Shown here: positions 1 through 8,390 of the stretch, in pieces
Layout: every line of letters starts with the position of its first letter
How positions within the stretch are numbered: the first letter of the stretch is position 1
Translations under genes and position numbers: made by a program
Notes under the pieces: model-generated
Databases searched by the model: none
What the model saw: the letters and a program-made list of their open reading frames with translations, nothing else
Told to the model about the DNA's origin: nothing
DNA from: Pseudomonadota bacterium
GTDB taxonomy: Bacteria > Desulfobacterota > Desulfovibrionia > Desulfovibrionales > Desulfovibrionaceae
Direction: 5' to 3'
DNA length: 64,000 bases
Assembly (NCBI GenBank): GCA_023460395.1
Contig: JAEWQB010000017.1
Span: 85,683 to 149,682 of the forward strand

Positions 1-1557
1 GCAACAATTTCATCTTCTCCCGCCAGCAACGCCACGGCTTTCAACTTCGCGGCGCGGCAGGCCGAAGAGCTTCCCGATGTCACCAGCGAAGACGTAACCG
101 CTCTGGACGACACGCCAGAAACCGATTCCGCGCCATTGACCGCCGAAGAACAAGAAGCGCTGAACACCCGGCTGGACATTGATATTGACATGGACGACAG
201 CGACCGTGAAGTGGTGGAAAAGTATTTCAAGTACTTCACCCATCAGGCACGCAACGTCTTTGAACGGTATCTTGAGCGGGCCGCCTTGTACCTGCCCTAC
301 ACACGGCAGGTGTTCAGAGACAAAGGGCTGCCGGAAGAAATGGTCTACCTTGCCTTTGTGGAAAGCGGATTCAACCCCAACGCATATTCCCGCGCAGGCG
401 CGGCTGGCATGTGGCAGTTCATGCCCTACACGGGACGGCTGTATGGCCTGCGCTACGACTGGTGGGTGGATGAACGCCGCGACCCCTTTAAGGCAACCCA
501 CGCCGCCGCCGACTATCTGAACAAACTGTATGCGGATTTCGGGGACTGGTACCTTGCCATCGCCGCCTACAACGCCGGAGAAGGCAAGATAGGCCGCGCA
601 ATCAAAACCACTGGCGCGGGCAGCTTTTTTGAACTCACCCAGCGCAACCACAAGCTTAGTCACAAAGCGCAGCTCCGGCAGGAAACCCGGCACTACGTGC
701 CCAAATTCCTTGCCGTAGTGAAAATTATGCGCAACTTGGAAAAACTGGGCTTTACCCCGGTTGACGAATCCTATGGTCTTTCGCTGGCCCCTGTTTCCGT
801 AAAGGGTGGCACCGACCTGCTTGCGCTCTCTGAAGCCTGCGGCGTGGACTGGAAACGGTTTGCCTCGCTCAACCCCGCTTTCTCCCGGCAGGTAAGCCCG
901 CCGGAATACGACTCAACTATCTACCTGCCGCATAAGACCGTCACCTCGGCAAACGCCTTCCTCAAAAGCGCTAAAGCCCGCCCCTTCGCGGGGTGGAAGG
1001 CATATCAGGTGCGTTCTGGTGATTCATGGTACCGCATCAGCCGCCAATACGGCGTGCCCATTACGGTGCTGAAAAGCGTAAACAAACAGCATTCCAATGT
1101 GCTGCGCATCGGGCAACGGCTTATGATTCCCGGTGGTGGCGGTGCGTCGGAAAGCCCGGCCCTGTCTGTAGCCAGCGCCCGGAACAAAACGCGTTCCATC
1201 GCCAGCAAACGCGGTAACTACACGGTGCAAACCGGAGACACCCTGTCTGCTATTTCCCGCGAATCCGGCGTAAGCCTGCGCACGCTGATGGACTCCAACG
1301 GACTGACAGCCAAATCAGTTCTCCGCGTGGGCCAAAAGCTGTACATCCCGGATCAGTCGCGCTCTAAGACCGTGGCTTCGCAGCAGCAGGCTGAAAAGGT
1401 GAAAAGCTCCATCGTCTATCGTGTCCGGCGCGGAGAATCCATCTGGTCCATCGCCCGCAAGTTTGGCGTATCACAGGAAGATGTCCTGCGCTGGAACGGC
1501 ATGGGCAGCGGCAGCACGCTGTACCCCGGCGACACTCTGAAGCTGTTTGTGAACTAA
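1..1557 (+). CDS. mltD: Membrane-bound lytic murein transglycosylase D-like protein with three LysM repeats (5' end cut by window)
   Basis: Predicted to cleave the MurNAc-GlcNAc bond of peptidoglycan in the periplasm. The reading frame is open from base 1, so the signal sequence and true start lie outside the window; a TTG at 136 is only an internal in-frame codon. The SLT domain spans about bases 290-700, with catalytic Glu in FVESGFNP (near base 361) followed by GAAGMWQFMP and the AAYNAGEG motif typical of the family. Three C-terminal LysM repeats follow (YQVRSGDS, YTVQTGDT and YRVRRGES, about bases 1003-1550), which bind peptidoglycan. This architecture matches MltD. A strong hairpin terminator follows the stop codon. 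Confidence 0.93.
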   Translation, partial: ATISSSPASNATAFNFAARQAEELPDVTSEDVTALDDTPETDSAPLTAEEQEALNTRLDIDIDMDDSDREVVEKYFKYFTHQARNVFERYLERAALYLPYTRQVFRDKGLPEEMVYLAFVESGFNPNAYSRAGAAGMWQFMPYTGRLYGLRYDWWVDERRDPFKATHAAADYLNKLYADFGDWYLAIAAYNAGEGKIGRAIKTTGAGSFFELTQRNHKLSHKAQLRQETRHYVPKFLAVVKIMRNLEKLGFTPVDESYGLSLAPVSVKGGTDLLALSEACGVDWKRFASLNPAFSRQVSPPEYDSTIYLPHKTVTSANAFLKSAKARPFAGWKAYQVRSGDSWYRISRQYGVPITVLKSVNKQHSNVLRIGQRLMIPGGGGASESPALSVASARNKTRSIASKRGNYTVQTGDTLSAISRESGVSLRTLMDSNGLTAKSVLRVGQKLYIPDQSRSKTVASQQQAEKVKSSIVYRVRRGESIWSIARKFGVSQEDVLRWNGMGSGSTLYPGDTLKLFVN

Positions 1558-1578
1558 TCGCCTCTGTCATTACAACAT

Positions 1579-1614
1579 AAGGCCGGGGAGCAATGCTCCC
1601 CGGCCTTCTTTTTT
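1579..1614 (+). terminator. Rho-independent terminator after mltD
   Basis: A 13-bp perfect stem (1579-1591 with 1595-1607) has a 3-nt loop and continues into a T-rich tract (ttctttttt). It lies 22 bases after the mltD stop, just before the convergent sensor kinase gene. Confidence 0.9.
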
Positions 1615-1631
1615 CACACGGCGGCAACACT

Positions 1632-4457
1632 CTATCCGCCAAGCCGCGCCAGCAACCCGGCGGCGGCAGTGCGCACGAGTTGCTTCTGCAGGGCAATACG
1701 GTGCGGCTCTCCGCCAGCCAGTGCGTCTTCCATATCCTGCAAGATACGGGCAAATTCCGTGGCCTTCAGCAACGCTGCCGTGCCCCGGAGTGTATGCGCT
1801 GTTCGGATGGCAAGAGCGGCGTCATGATCGGGAAGTACCGCTTCAAATGCGTTCAGAAACCGGGAGACTTTGTCACGGAACCCTGAAAGTTGCGAGTTCA
1901 GAAAATCTGGATCGTCCCCATAGTCCCTGCGGAACGCAGGAAGGTCAATGCCTGAAAGGTCCATTGCGGCGGGGGGGATGGAGACGACGGGAACCGGCAG
2001 TCCTGCCGGACACGGTTGTCCTGACGGCCCCGGCTCTTCCGCCCAATCCCGCTGTCCTGCGCAGTCCGGTGTGCAGCGCAACATAGCGCTCGAAACAGGT
2101 GTTTCATGACCTCCGGCTGGCAATACACCTATCCGCCGCACAAGACAGTCCTGCAACTGCTGCCGGGTGACCGGTTTGACAAGATACTCAGCAAACCCCG
2201 CAGCCTGTGCCCGTTCACGCGCGTCACGGGTGGTGTTGGCAGAAAGTCCCACTATGCACGGCTGATATTCCGGTGCGATACGCAAAATTTCTCTGGCGGC
2301 AGCCAACCCATCCATGGACGGCATCTGGATATCCATAAAGATGAGCGAAGGCCGTGTCCGTGCCGCTGACGCCACGGCCTCGGCCCCGCTGGCGGCAGTA
2401 TCCGGGGAAATACCCAACGATGCAAATAACTGGCAAAGCACTTCGCGGTTCATATCCACGTCTTCCACAACCAATACGCGGGCGCGACAAAATGCCGGAG
2501 CGCACGTGGCGCGGGGAATGTCTATCCGGGACGGCACATGCCGGGGCGGGAGCACTGCGCTGACTGTGCGGAACAACGCATGTGGATGCACAGGAAACGC
2601 AAGGCGTTCCGCGTGAGGAAAAAACGGCTGTGCCCACTTGGGGACCGTGTCTGATGTCCAATCTGACATCGTGCGGTCATCACGTGCCGCTGTTTCCCTT
2701 TCTGCGGCGCATTGCCCCGCGTGCCCCGCGTGATCCGCGTGATCCGCGTGATCCGCGTGGCCCGTGTGCGGCAACCAAATAAGGGGCAAAGGCCGGGAGC
2801 CAAACGTCTCCCGCAGAATCCGCGCTACCGAAAGGGTTATGGTGCCCGCAACCACGAGCGCGGGGGACGACGCTGCCAGCACCGCACGCAAGGCATCGGC
2901 ATCCTCTCCCGAAAACGCCACAGTTTGAAATCCCAACCGCGTAAGAAGAGGGTCAACGCGCTGTGTGGCAACGCCCGCCTCCAGCAACAACGCGGTATGG
3001 CCCTGCCACTGGCGCAAAGAATTTTCCTTTACTGCATCGTCACAGGAAAACGGCATAACAGCGCGGAAAAGACTACCCTGCCCCGGAACCCCCTCCACGT
3101 GCATGGTTCCACCGGCTTGAGCGACAATGCGGGAACAAATAGCCAGCCCCAACCCCACCCCGCCGTACCGGCGGGAAATGGACCCATCTTCCTGCACGAA
3201 AGGAAGGAAAATGTCCTTAGCATGCTGTGGATTAATGCCTATGCCTGTATCGCGGACACGGAAGTCCAGCCACACCCTGCCGGTTTGTCCCTCCAGACCG
3301 GACGCTTCCCATGAGCCGCGCGGCATACGGCGGATTTCCAATTCTACCTCGCCTCGCTCCGTAAATTTAACGGCGTTGCCCAGCAGGTTGCCCAGCACCT
3401 GTGTCAGACGATCCGGGTCGCCCCGCAGGGCCAACGGCACGTCCGCATGCAAGTGCAGACGAAGGGGCAACCCCTTCTCCGCCGCTCCCGGCCCTGAGGT
3501 ATCGAGCACACGGGCGAGCACGCTGTCCAAATAAAACGCTTCATTGCGCAGGGGCAGCGTTTCCATGTCAGCCTTGGCGTAATCCAATACATTGTCAAAC
3601 AGCGCCAGCAATGACGAAGATGCTGTGTGGATATTGCCCAAACGGCTCCGCAAGCCGCCCGGCCCGCCGGAGTTGTCCCCCTGTGGAGAGGTAAGCAGCA
3701 ATTCCGTGAGGCCGATAATCGCACTCATGGGCGTGCGGATTTCATGACTCATATTTGCCAAAAACTCGGTTTTTGCCCTGCTTGCAGCCTCCACCCGTGC
3801 TTTGGCGGCTTCAAGTTCTCGATTTTTTTCATCACTGATGAGCATGATAATACAGGATACGCTGACGATCTGATAAATCGCCGTCGCCAAAAACATCCCC
3901 TGAAACAACCTTTCAGGGGAAAGAGACGGATAACCGGTCAGGACAAGAAAAAAGGCCGCAGCAAGGCACAGAGTAACCACCGCCATGCAGAAAAACACGC
4001 CCCCTGCCACGCGATGTATCCGCCGCGTGCCTCGCAGCAGCGTGCGAGCGGCGATAAGCCGGATACCGGTGGAGAACAGCATGGTAATGACTAGCCGGGC
4101 CGCCATATTGGACTGCCCCAACGCAAAATAGACCAACGGCACCCAAAAGACCACGCCCAGTAGCACAAGCGAACGGGCACGCACAGGCCGGTTCATAAAG
4201 CGGCGCAGGCCGGCAAGGTAGAGGAGGCTTCCTGCGTATACGAAGCCATTGTTGAAAACAACGGCTATGGGCTGATAATTCCGCGGGTAGAGCACTATCA
4301 GCAGCACCCCTATCCCCGCGCAGAGGTAGCCCAAACTCCAGCACAGCAACGCGGCACGGTTGCGCATGCCCCACCCCAGTAACAACACGGCGATGCTACA
4401 GCACAGCCACATACCGCCATTATAGAGAACAAGAGTTGTACTATCGAGCAAGGGCAT
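1632..4457 (-). CDS. Hybrid sensor histidine kinase with degenerate receiver, active receiver and Hpt domain
   Basis: A 941-residue multi-domain kinase predicted to act in a phosphorelay. Residues 1-205 carry about seven hydrophobic membrane segments without a recognisable periplasmic sensor. HisKA follows with phospho-acceptor His238 in MSHEIRTPM. The ATPase domain has the N (LLGNAVKF), G1 (DTGIGI) and G2 (GVGLGLAI) boxes. A receiver-like segment beginning HTALLLEAG lacks the Asp (ALVVAGTITLS), so it looks inactive. A canonical receiver (VLVVEDVDMNRE ... LIFMDIQMPSMDG) follows, then an Hpt domain with His888 in RTAHTLRG. The layout resembles BarA/GacS-type kinases. It lies 37 bases after the response regulator 4495-5808 on the same strand, suggesting a cognate pair. 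A 45-bp tandem repeat encodes a His/Ala/Asp-rich linker. Confidence 0.9.
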   Translation of the reverse strand: MPLLDSTTLVLYNGGMWLCCSIAVLLLGWGMRNRAALLCWSLGYLCAGIGVLLIVLYPRNYQPIAVVFNNGFVYAGSLLYLAGLRRFMNRPVRARSLVLLGVVFWVPLVYFALGQSNMAARLVITMLFSTGIRLIAARTLLRGTRRIHRVAGGVFFCMAVVTLCLAAAFFLVLTGYPSLSPERLFQGMFLATAIYQIVSVSCIIMLISDEKNRELEAAKARVEAASRAKTEFLANMSHEIRTPMSAIIGLTELLLTSPQGDNSGGPGGLRSRLGNIHTASSSLLALFDNVLDYAKADMETLPLRNEAFYLDSVLARVLDTSGPGAAEKGLPLRLHLHADVPLALRGDPDRLTQVLGNLLGNAVKFTERGEVELEIRRMPRGSWEASGLEGQTGRVWLDFRVRDTGIGINPQHAKDIFLPFVQEDGSISRRYGGVGLGLAICSRIVAQAGGTMHVEGVPGQGSLFRAVMPFSCDDAVKENSLRQWQGHTALLLEAGVATQRVDPLLTRLGFQTVAFSGEDADALRAVLAASSPALVVAGTITLSVARILRETFGSRPLPLIWLPHTGHADHADHADHAGHAGQCAAERETAARDDRTMSDWTSDTVPKWAQPFFPHAERLAFPVHPHALFRTVSAVLPPRHVPSRIDIPRATCAPAFCRARVLVVEDVDMNREVLCQLFASLGISPDTAASGAEAVASAARTRPSLIFMDIQMPSMDGLAAAREILRIAPEYQPCIVGLSANTTRDARERAQAAGFAEYLVKPVTRQQLQDCLVRRIGVLPAGGHETPVSSAMLRCTPDCAGQRDWAEEPGPSGQPCPAGLPVPVVSIPPAAMDLSGIDLPAFRRDYGDDPDFLNSQLSGFRDKVSRFLNAFEAVLPDHDAALAIRTAHTLRGTAALLKATEFARILQDMEDALAGGEPHRIALQKQLVRTAAAGLLARLGG
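2717..2761. repeat. 9-bp tandem repeat, five units, inside the hybrid kinase gene
   Basis: Five consecutive 9-bp units: ccgcgtgcc, then three identical ccgcgtgat, then ccgcgtggc. On the minus strand they encode a reiterated His-Ala-(Asp/Gly) tripeptide linker between the degenerate and the active receiver domains. The unit length keeps frame, so copy number could vary without destroying the gene. Confidence 0.95.
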
Positions 4458-4494
4458 AGCGTGTGTGAAGAGATTTGCCGGGTTAGGAAAGGGA

Positions 4495-5808
4495 CTAGTC
4501 CATGTCGTATTTCTTGAGCATGTTATACAACTGACGGGATGAAATACCCAGCACCGCCGCCGCCCGGCTTCTGTTATTCCCCGTGCGGTTCATCACCATG
4601 CGGATGTAGTCTGCCTCGGCCCTGCCGCGCGCTTCCTTAAGGGAGCCGGGAACCGACGGCCCGGTCAACTGCGTCTCCTCCGCCGGACCGCCAACCAGCA
4701 CACACCCTTCCGCTATTTCCGAAAGAAGATGCGCCGGGGTCAACATGCCCACGCGGGCGTGCAGCATCATACGCGCGAGTAATGTTTCCAGCCCGATAAA
4801 GTTATCTATGTAGGCACTAAGCACCAGCGTTTCAGCCAATTCAGGACTGATGCCCTCCACCCGCGTGCCCAGTTCGCTGTTATAGCGCTTACGCAACGCG
4901 TCCAGTGCGGGGAAAATATCCTCCCGCCTTTCCGGCAGGTCCGGCAAGGCGAGACTAAGCGACCAAAACTGCGCGTATCGTCTGGCACCATAGGCACCGT
5001 GAAGCTGCCATGCTCCCATGGGAGAAACAAGGGAAACAACCTGCGGGGGCGAATCCGTTTGGTCAAGGAATTCGGCAAGCGCGTCCAAAACCGGGCGTAG
5101 CACCGGCGGCGAAGCGTCCTCCAGCCCGCGCAACACCAATGTGGCGGGTTTCCCCGTGGGAGTTTCCCCGTGTTGAATATTACTCAGTGTTTCCGCTGCG
5201 TTCGCGGCACAGTCCACTTCCACGAGCCGCCCTGTGCGTGCTCCCGTGGCGTGCATGTAATACCCCAGCGCGCTTCGCCCGGAACCACGGTTCCCCACAA
5301 CCAGCAAGTTTCTTCCCGCCCGTGCCACAGCCCCCGCCGTGGAAAGAAGAGAGGAAAACAAAACACCCCGTGCCGTAAGCCGGTGGGCGTCTTGCGAGGC
5401 CGCTGGCATATACCGTTCCGCCGTGTGACAAGTACGACAGATAACCGATTCCACATCTTCCAGCAGGCGTTCCGCCGGATCCCCTTTGGCAAAATAGGAA
5501 GAGGCACCCAACCGCATGGCCCGCACAGCGGTTCCCACAGAAGCGTGCGCAGTAATAATGATAACCGGAAGTCCCGGATAGTAGCGTTTGACTAACTCAA
5601 GAAACTGCATGCCACCCATGTCTGTCATGGTCAGGTCCACGAGGACCAACGCAAAGGAATTAAACATAAGCGCGTCCAGCGCTGATTGCGTGTTGGAGAC
5701 ACAGGTGACGGCATGCCCCGCCGTATGCAGAACGTGTTCAAAAAACCGGGCGTCCACTGGATCGTCTTCAACGATAAGAATGTGGGCGGTGTAGAATTCA
5801 GCGGACAT
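4495..5808 (-). CDS. NtrC-family response regulator with degenerate AAA+ domain
   Basis: The N-terminal receiver domain (HILIVEDDPVDARFF, phospho-Asp in LVLVDLTMTDMGG) is followed by an AAA+-derived middle domain and a C-terminal Fis-type helix-turn-helix (NRSRAAAVLGISSRQLYNMLKKY). The middle domain keeps a variant Walker A (GNRGSGRS) and a VEVDCAAN segment corresponding to the usual VNCAAL. It lacks any ELFGHEKGAFTGA loop, and the Walker B position reads LVLRGLED instead of LFLDEIGD. It therefore probably cannot open sigma-54 promoters and may act as a DNA-binding repressor or a sigma-70 activator. The start at 5808 (MSAEFYTAH) follows a GGAGAGAGGGG stretch; an upstream ATG at 5835 has a weaker site. 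The hybrid kinase follows 37 bases downstream. Confidence 0.85.
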   Translation of the reverse strand: MSAEFYTAHILIVEDDPVDARFFEHVLHTAGHAVTCVSNTQSALDALMFNSFALVLVDLTMTDMGGMQFLELVKRYYPGLPVIIITAHASVGTAVRAMRLGASSYFAKGDPAERLLEDVESVICRTCHTAERYMPAASQDAHRLTARGVLFSSLLSTAGAVARAGRNLLVVGNRGSGRSALGYYMHATGARTGRLVEVDCAANAAETLSNIQHGETPTGKPATLVLRGLEDASPPVLRPVLDALAEFLDQTDSPPQVVSLVSPMGAWQLHGAYGARRYAQFWSLSLALPDLPERREDIFPALDALRKRYNSELGTRVEGISPELAETLVLSAYIDNFIGLETLLARMMLHARVGMLTPAHLLSEIAEGCVLVGGPAEETQLTGPSVPGSLKEARGRAEADYIRMVMNRTGNNRSRAAAVLGISSRQLYNMLKKYDMD

Positions 5809-5974
5809 TTCCCCTCTCTCCAAAGCAGATTTCATATGCTCGCAGGCTACACTGTGTGCTGTAAGCTGGTAAGAAACCTTCTCATTAGCAGCACAATGGC
5901 GAATCTATTCACCTAGCATAGAAAGCAATGGAGTCAAGAGGAATATGCGCAAAGACTACGCTCCTCCCTCTATA

Positions 5975-6454
5975 TCAGGGGGTCCGCCCGTCCTCCAGTC
6001 CTTCAAGTCTGGCGATTTTTTCACGCAACAGGGCGTTTTCTTTCCACAACTGTCTGTTTTCACCATACACTGCCCGCAGTTCCCGCGACAGCTCTCTGTT
6101 GGTTGACCGTTCCAGTCGCAGTTCCTGATGGAACGCCCATAGCTGTATATCTACTTTTCCACACGATACGTCAGGTTCCACCAAAGCGCGTGTAGAAAGA
6201 GTCTGGTCCTGTGCGCGGGCGGCCTTTTCCGACTCGACATTCAGTTCTTTTGGGCCTTTTCCAAATAGAAGCCATTTGGGATCGATATTTAGCACTAAAC
6301 AAATAGTGCAAAGGGTTTCAACATCTGGAGCGCTTACCCCTAATTCATACCGGCTCAAAGATCGCTGTGAAATGCCAAGTGTCTGTGAAAAACTGAATTG
6401 CGACAGAGCCCCCCGCAGCTCTTTCAGGCGTTTAGAAAATTCGTTCACGGCCAT
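5975..6454 (-). CDS. XRE-family transcriptional regulator with C-terminal coiled coil
   Basis: About 159 residues. The N-terminal helix-turn-helix (FSKRLKELRG ... LSQFSFSQTLGISQRSLSRYELG ... PDVETLCTICLVLNIDPKWLLFGKGP) has the layout of phage-type and regulatory XRE repressors. The C-terminal third is charged and heptad-rich (SRELRAVYGENRQLWKENALLREKIARLEG), consistent with a coiled-coil dimerisation or partner surface. The start at 6454 (MAVNEFSK) has AGAGGA seven bases upstream; the frame extends further but without a better site. It is transcribed toward the response regulator gene, about 166 bases away. Its target is unknown; direct and inverted repeats upstream suggest autoregulation. 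Confidence 0.8.
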   Translation of the reverse strand: MAVNEFSKRLKELRGALSQFSFSQTLGISQRSLSRYELGVSAPDVETLCTICLVLNIDPKWLLFGKGPKELNVESEKAARAQDQTLSTRALVEPDVSCGKVDIQLWAFHQELRLERSTNRELSRELRAVYGENRQLWKENALLREKIARLEGLEDGRTP

Positions 6455-6519
6455 GCAGTATCCTCTAAAACGGTTACGTGGGTTGTCCGCAAGCGTTTCA
6501 AAGGAACAGCATACCTGTA

Positions 6520-6546
6520 GTAGACAAAAATGGCTTATTGTAGACA
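6520..6546. promoter_or_regulatory. Candidate XRE operator: two GTAGACA direct repeats
   Basis: GTAGACA occurs at 6520-6526 and 6540-6546, exactly 20 bp apart (about two helical turns) in a locally AT-rich stretch 66-92 bases upstream of the XRE start. A nearby gtct/agac inverted pair lies at about 6575-6587. Spacing and position suit autoregulation, but binding is inferred only. Confidence 0.35.
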
Positions 6547-6649
6547 TTTTAGCCTTGCTAAACAGGTCATATGCGTCTAAAAAAGACTTGCGGGCGGCTG
6601 CGCCTGACACCATCAATGCACTCGCAGAGTACAGCCGCTCCGTACACCG

Positions 6650-6682
6650 GTCAACGTCCGTTGCTCTCGCTCGGACGTTGAC
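6650..6682. repeat. Perfect 11-bp inverted repeat with 11-nt loop
   Basis: The arms gtcaacgtccg (6650-6660) and cggacgttgac (6672-6682) are exact reverse complements. There is no adjacent T-run, so it reads more like an operator or RNA structure than an intrinsic terminator. Confidence 0.6.
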
Positions 6683-7091
6683 TTCGCAAATAATGGAACA
6701 GACGGGGGGCCGTCCTGTTTATGAAAGGATAATAGCGTGTTACATGCTATATAGATGGCATGGTAAGAGCAGGGAGACAAGCCGAATCACAGCGCTTGGC
6801 ACATCTGACGGTTGTGTCTGAACTGGCGGCACTTGTGACGTGTCTCCCGCCCCCGGAACCGGGGAAAGAGGTGAGGAGTTGTTCTGGCCACGGGGGGCAA
6901 ATCCGGCGTTGGTCCGCTTGCCCCAAAATCTGCCGCAGAGAACTGCCCTTCGGAATATCCGGGGAGTCGTCCCTCAGCACAGGTGCCTCGCGGCGTATGA
7001 CGACAACGACAAACTCAGCTAAGCACGCTAGAGAATCACTGCGGGCCATTGTGGATTCGGCTCCCGCCTGATTCCCTCTGCAAAGCCGACA

Positions 7092-7125
7092 CTCTCCCGC
7101 CAGTCCCGTCAGACTGGCGGGAGAG
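7092..7125 (-). terminator. Hairpin downstream of the lipoprotein gene
   Basis: A perfect 14-bp stem (7092-7105 with 7112-7125) with a 6-nt loop begins 13 bases past the lipoprotein stop. No clear T-tract follows on the minus strand, so termination is likely but not certain. Confidence 0.55.
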
Positions 7126-7137
7126 CCCACCGAAAGA

Positions 7138-7632
7138 TTAAAACGGCAACCACGAAGTTGTCCGCCCGGCGATTTCTCCATTTTCCAAAACAAGTACCGC
7201 ATTGCCGGAGGCGGTTGTCCACTTAGTGACGGCGCTCTTGCCGCCAAAAACACCGACTGCGGAAACCGCATCCCCCACTTTAATACCCATTTCCCCCAGC
7301 CGCACAACCTGATCCTGCCGGATAAACACAATAATCCTGTGGTCCAGTTCCACAAACAAATTGCGGGCCGTACTTTGATCGACGCGTGTCACCGTACCGG
7401 TAACATTAATGACGCGACCATCCAGTTCCGTGACCTCGGCATCATCACGCATGTACGCGCGATAAAGGTTGCTGGCATCGTACTGAGCGGGACGCCCGCC
7501 CCCCAGACATGCGGAAAGCGCCACCGTAGCCGCCAGAACAATCGCAAGAATACCCGCGCGGCGCAGGACCGCGCGCACACCACCGTGAAGGAACGTCTTT
7601 CCCTTCCATAACCGCGTTTCACAATGTATCAT
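7138..7632 (-). CDS. Small lipoprotein with OB-fold (tRNA_anti-like) domain
   Basis: 164 residues. The N-terminus has basic residues, a hydrophobic stretch (AGILAIVLAATVALSAC) and a lipobox LSAC, so it is predicted to be exported and lipidated. The mature part contains the pattern LYRAYMRDDAEVTELDGRVINVTGTV, then VELDHRIIVFIRQDQ and VGDAVSAVGVF, which fits the OB-fold tRNA_anti-like family (inference from sequence pattern). Function is unknown. It starts 19 bases after tag (7652-8245) on the same strand and is probably cotranscribed. A downstream GTG start near the signal peptide is also possible. Confidence 0.75.
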   Translation of the reverse strand: MIHCETRLWKGKTFLHGGVRAVLRRAGILAIVLAATVALSACLGGGRPAQYDASNLYRAYMRDDAEVTELDGRVINVTGTVTRVDQSTARNLFVELDHRIIVFIRQDQVVRLGEMGIKVGDAVSAVGVFGGKSAVTKWTTASGNAVLVLENGEIAGRTTSWLPF

Positions 7633-7651
7633 TACGTTCTATTCCCGCAGG

Positions 7652-8245
7652 TTATTGCTGTTCACCCATGGCCCGAATTATTTCGTACCGAAAACAGGAC
7701 ACAAGATGATCATTTACCAGACCGGTGGCCTGTAAATACGCATACATGATGGTAGAGCCTACAAATCGAAAACCGCGCTGTTTCATATCCTTGGCCAATA
7801 CGTCTGAAAGAGGCGTGGAAGCGGGCACGTCCTCCTTCCTTTTCCACGCGTTCTGAACGGTGCGGCCCTCCACGAAATTCCATATGTAGCGGGAAAACGA
7901 ACCGTATTCCGCCTGCACCTTCAAAAAACACGCGGCATTGCTGATAGCCGAAAGTATTTTCAGTCGGTTACGAATGATTCCCGTGTCCTGTAGAAGCCTA
8001 TCCACGTCCTGCTGGGTAAACTGCGAAACGCGCACGGGATCGAACCCGGCGAAAGCCGCCCGGTACCCTTCTCGGCGCTGCAAAATAGTTCTCCAGCTCA
8101 ACCCGGCCTGTGCTGTTTCCAATACCAGAAACGCATAGTGGGTGGCATCGTCATAAACGGGAACGCCCCATTCGTGATCGTGGTACCGGGTTTCCGCCGG
8201 TGAAGCTAACGCCCACGGGCAACGGGCCGGTTGCTGCGTATTCAT
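7652..8245 (-). CDS. tag: DNA-3-methyladenine glycosylase I
   Basis: 197 residues, close to the usual length of about 190. It excises 3-methyladenine from alkylated DNA as the first step of base-excision repair. The N-terminus (CPWALASPAETRYHDHEWGVPVYDD) carries the Cys and His zinc ligands; the C-terminal HLVSC gives the second pair. The ligand pattern (Cys, His, then His-x3-Cys) matches the TAG zinc snap. Family segments WRTILQRREGYRAAFAGFDP, RFVGSTIMYAYLQATG and VNDHLVSCF are present. The start at 8245 has AGAGG seven bases upstream; the frame continues upstream without family similarity. The OB-fold lipoprotein gene follows. Confidence 0.93.
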   Translation of the reverse strand: MNTQQPARCPWALASPAETRYHDHEWGVPVYDDATHYAFLVLETAQAGLSWRTILQRREGYRAAFAGFDPVRVSQFTQQDVDRLLQDTGIIRNRLKILSAISNAACFLKVQAEYGSFSRYIWNFVEGRTVQNAWKRKEDVPASTPLSDVLAKDMKQRGFRFVGSTIMYAYLQATGLVNDHLVSCFRYEIIRAMGEQQ

Positions 8246-8390
8246 AGCATACCTCTGGGAAATGCCACCCAAGGCGGCAGATGAAGGCTGCGTTCCCACC
8301 GAGGGAGCCGCTTCAAACAAACGGGGAACAGGGTATCTATCCCCTGCCCCCCTGTGGCGATGAAGTCAATGCTTTTCAAAAAACGCGAAA

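Larger units (their letters stand above)
6455..7137. other. Gene-poor spacer upstream of the XRE gene
   Basis: 683 bases with no gene I can support. It contains the GTAGACA direct repeats (6520 and 6540), a perfect 11-bp inverted repeat (6650-6682) and a 14-bp hairpin next to the lipoprotein stop (7092-7125). Open frames here have no recognisable domain and no convincing ribosome-binding sites. Confidence 0.6.

Noticed and set aside
6747..7355. Long minus-strand open frame overlapping the lipoprotein gene
   Set aside because: It overlaps the OB-fold lipoprotein in another frame, has no recognisable domain and no ribosome-binding site, and is explained by GC-rich composition.
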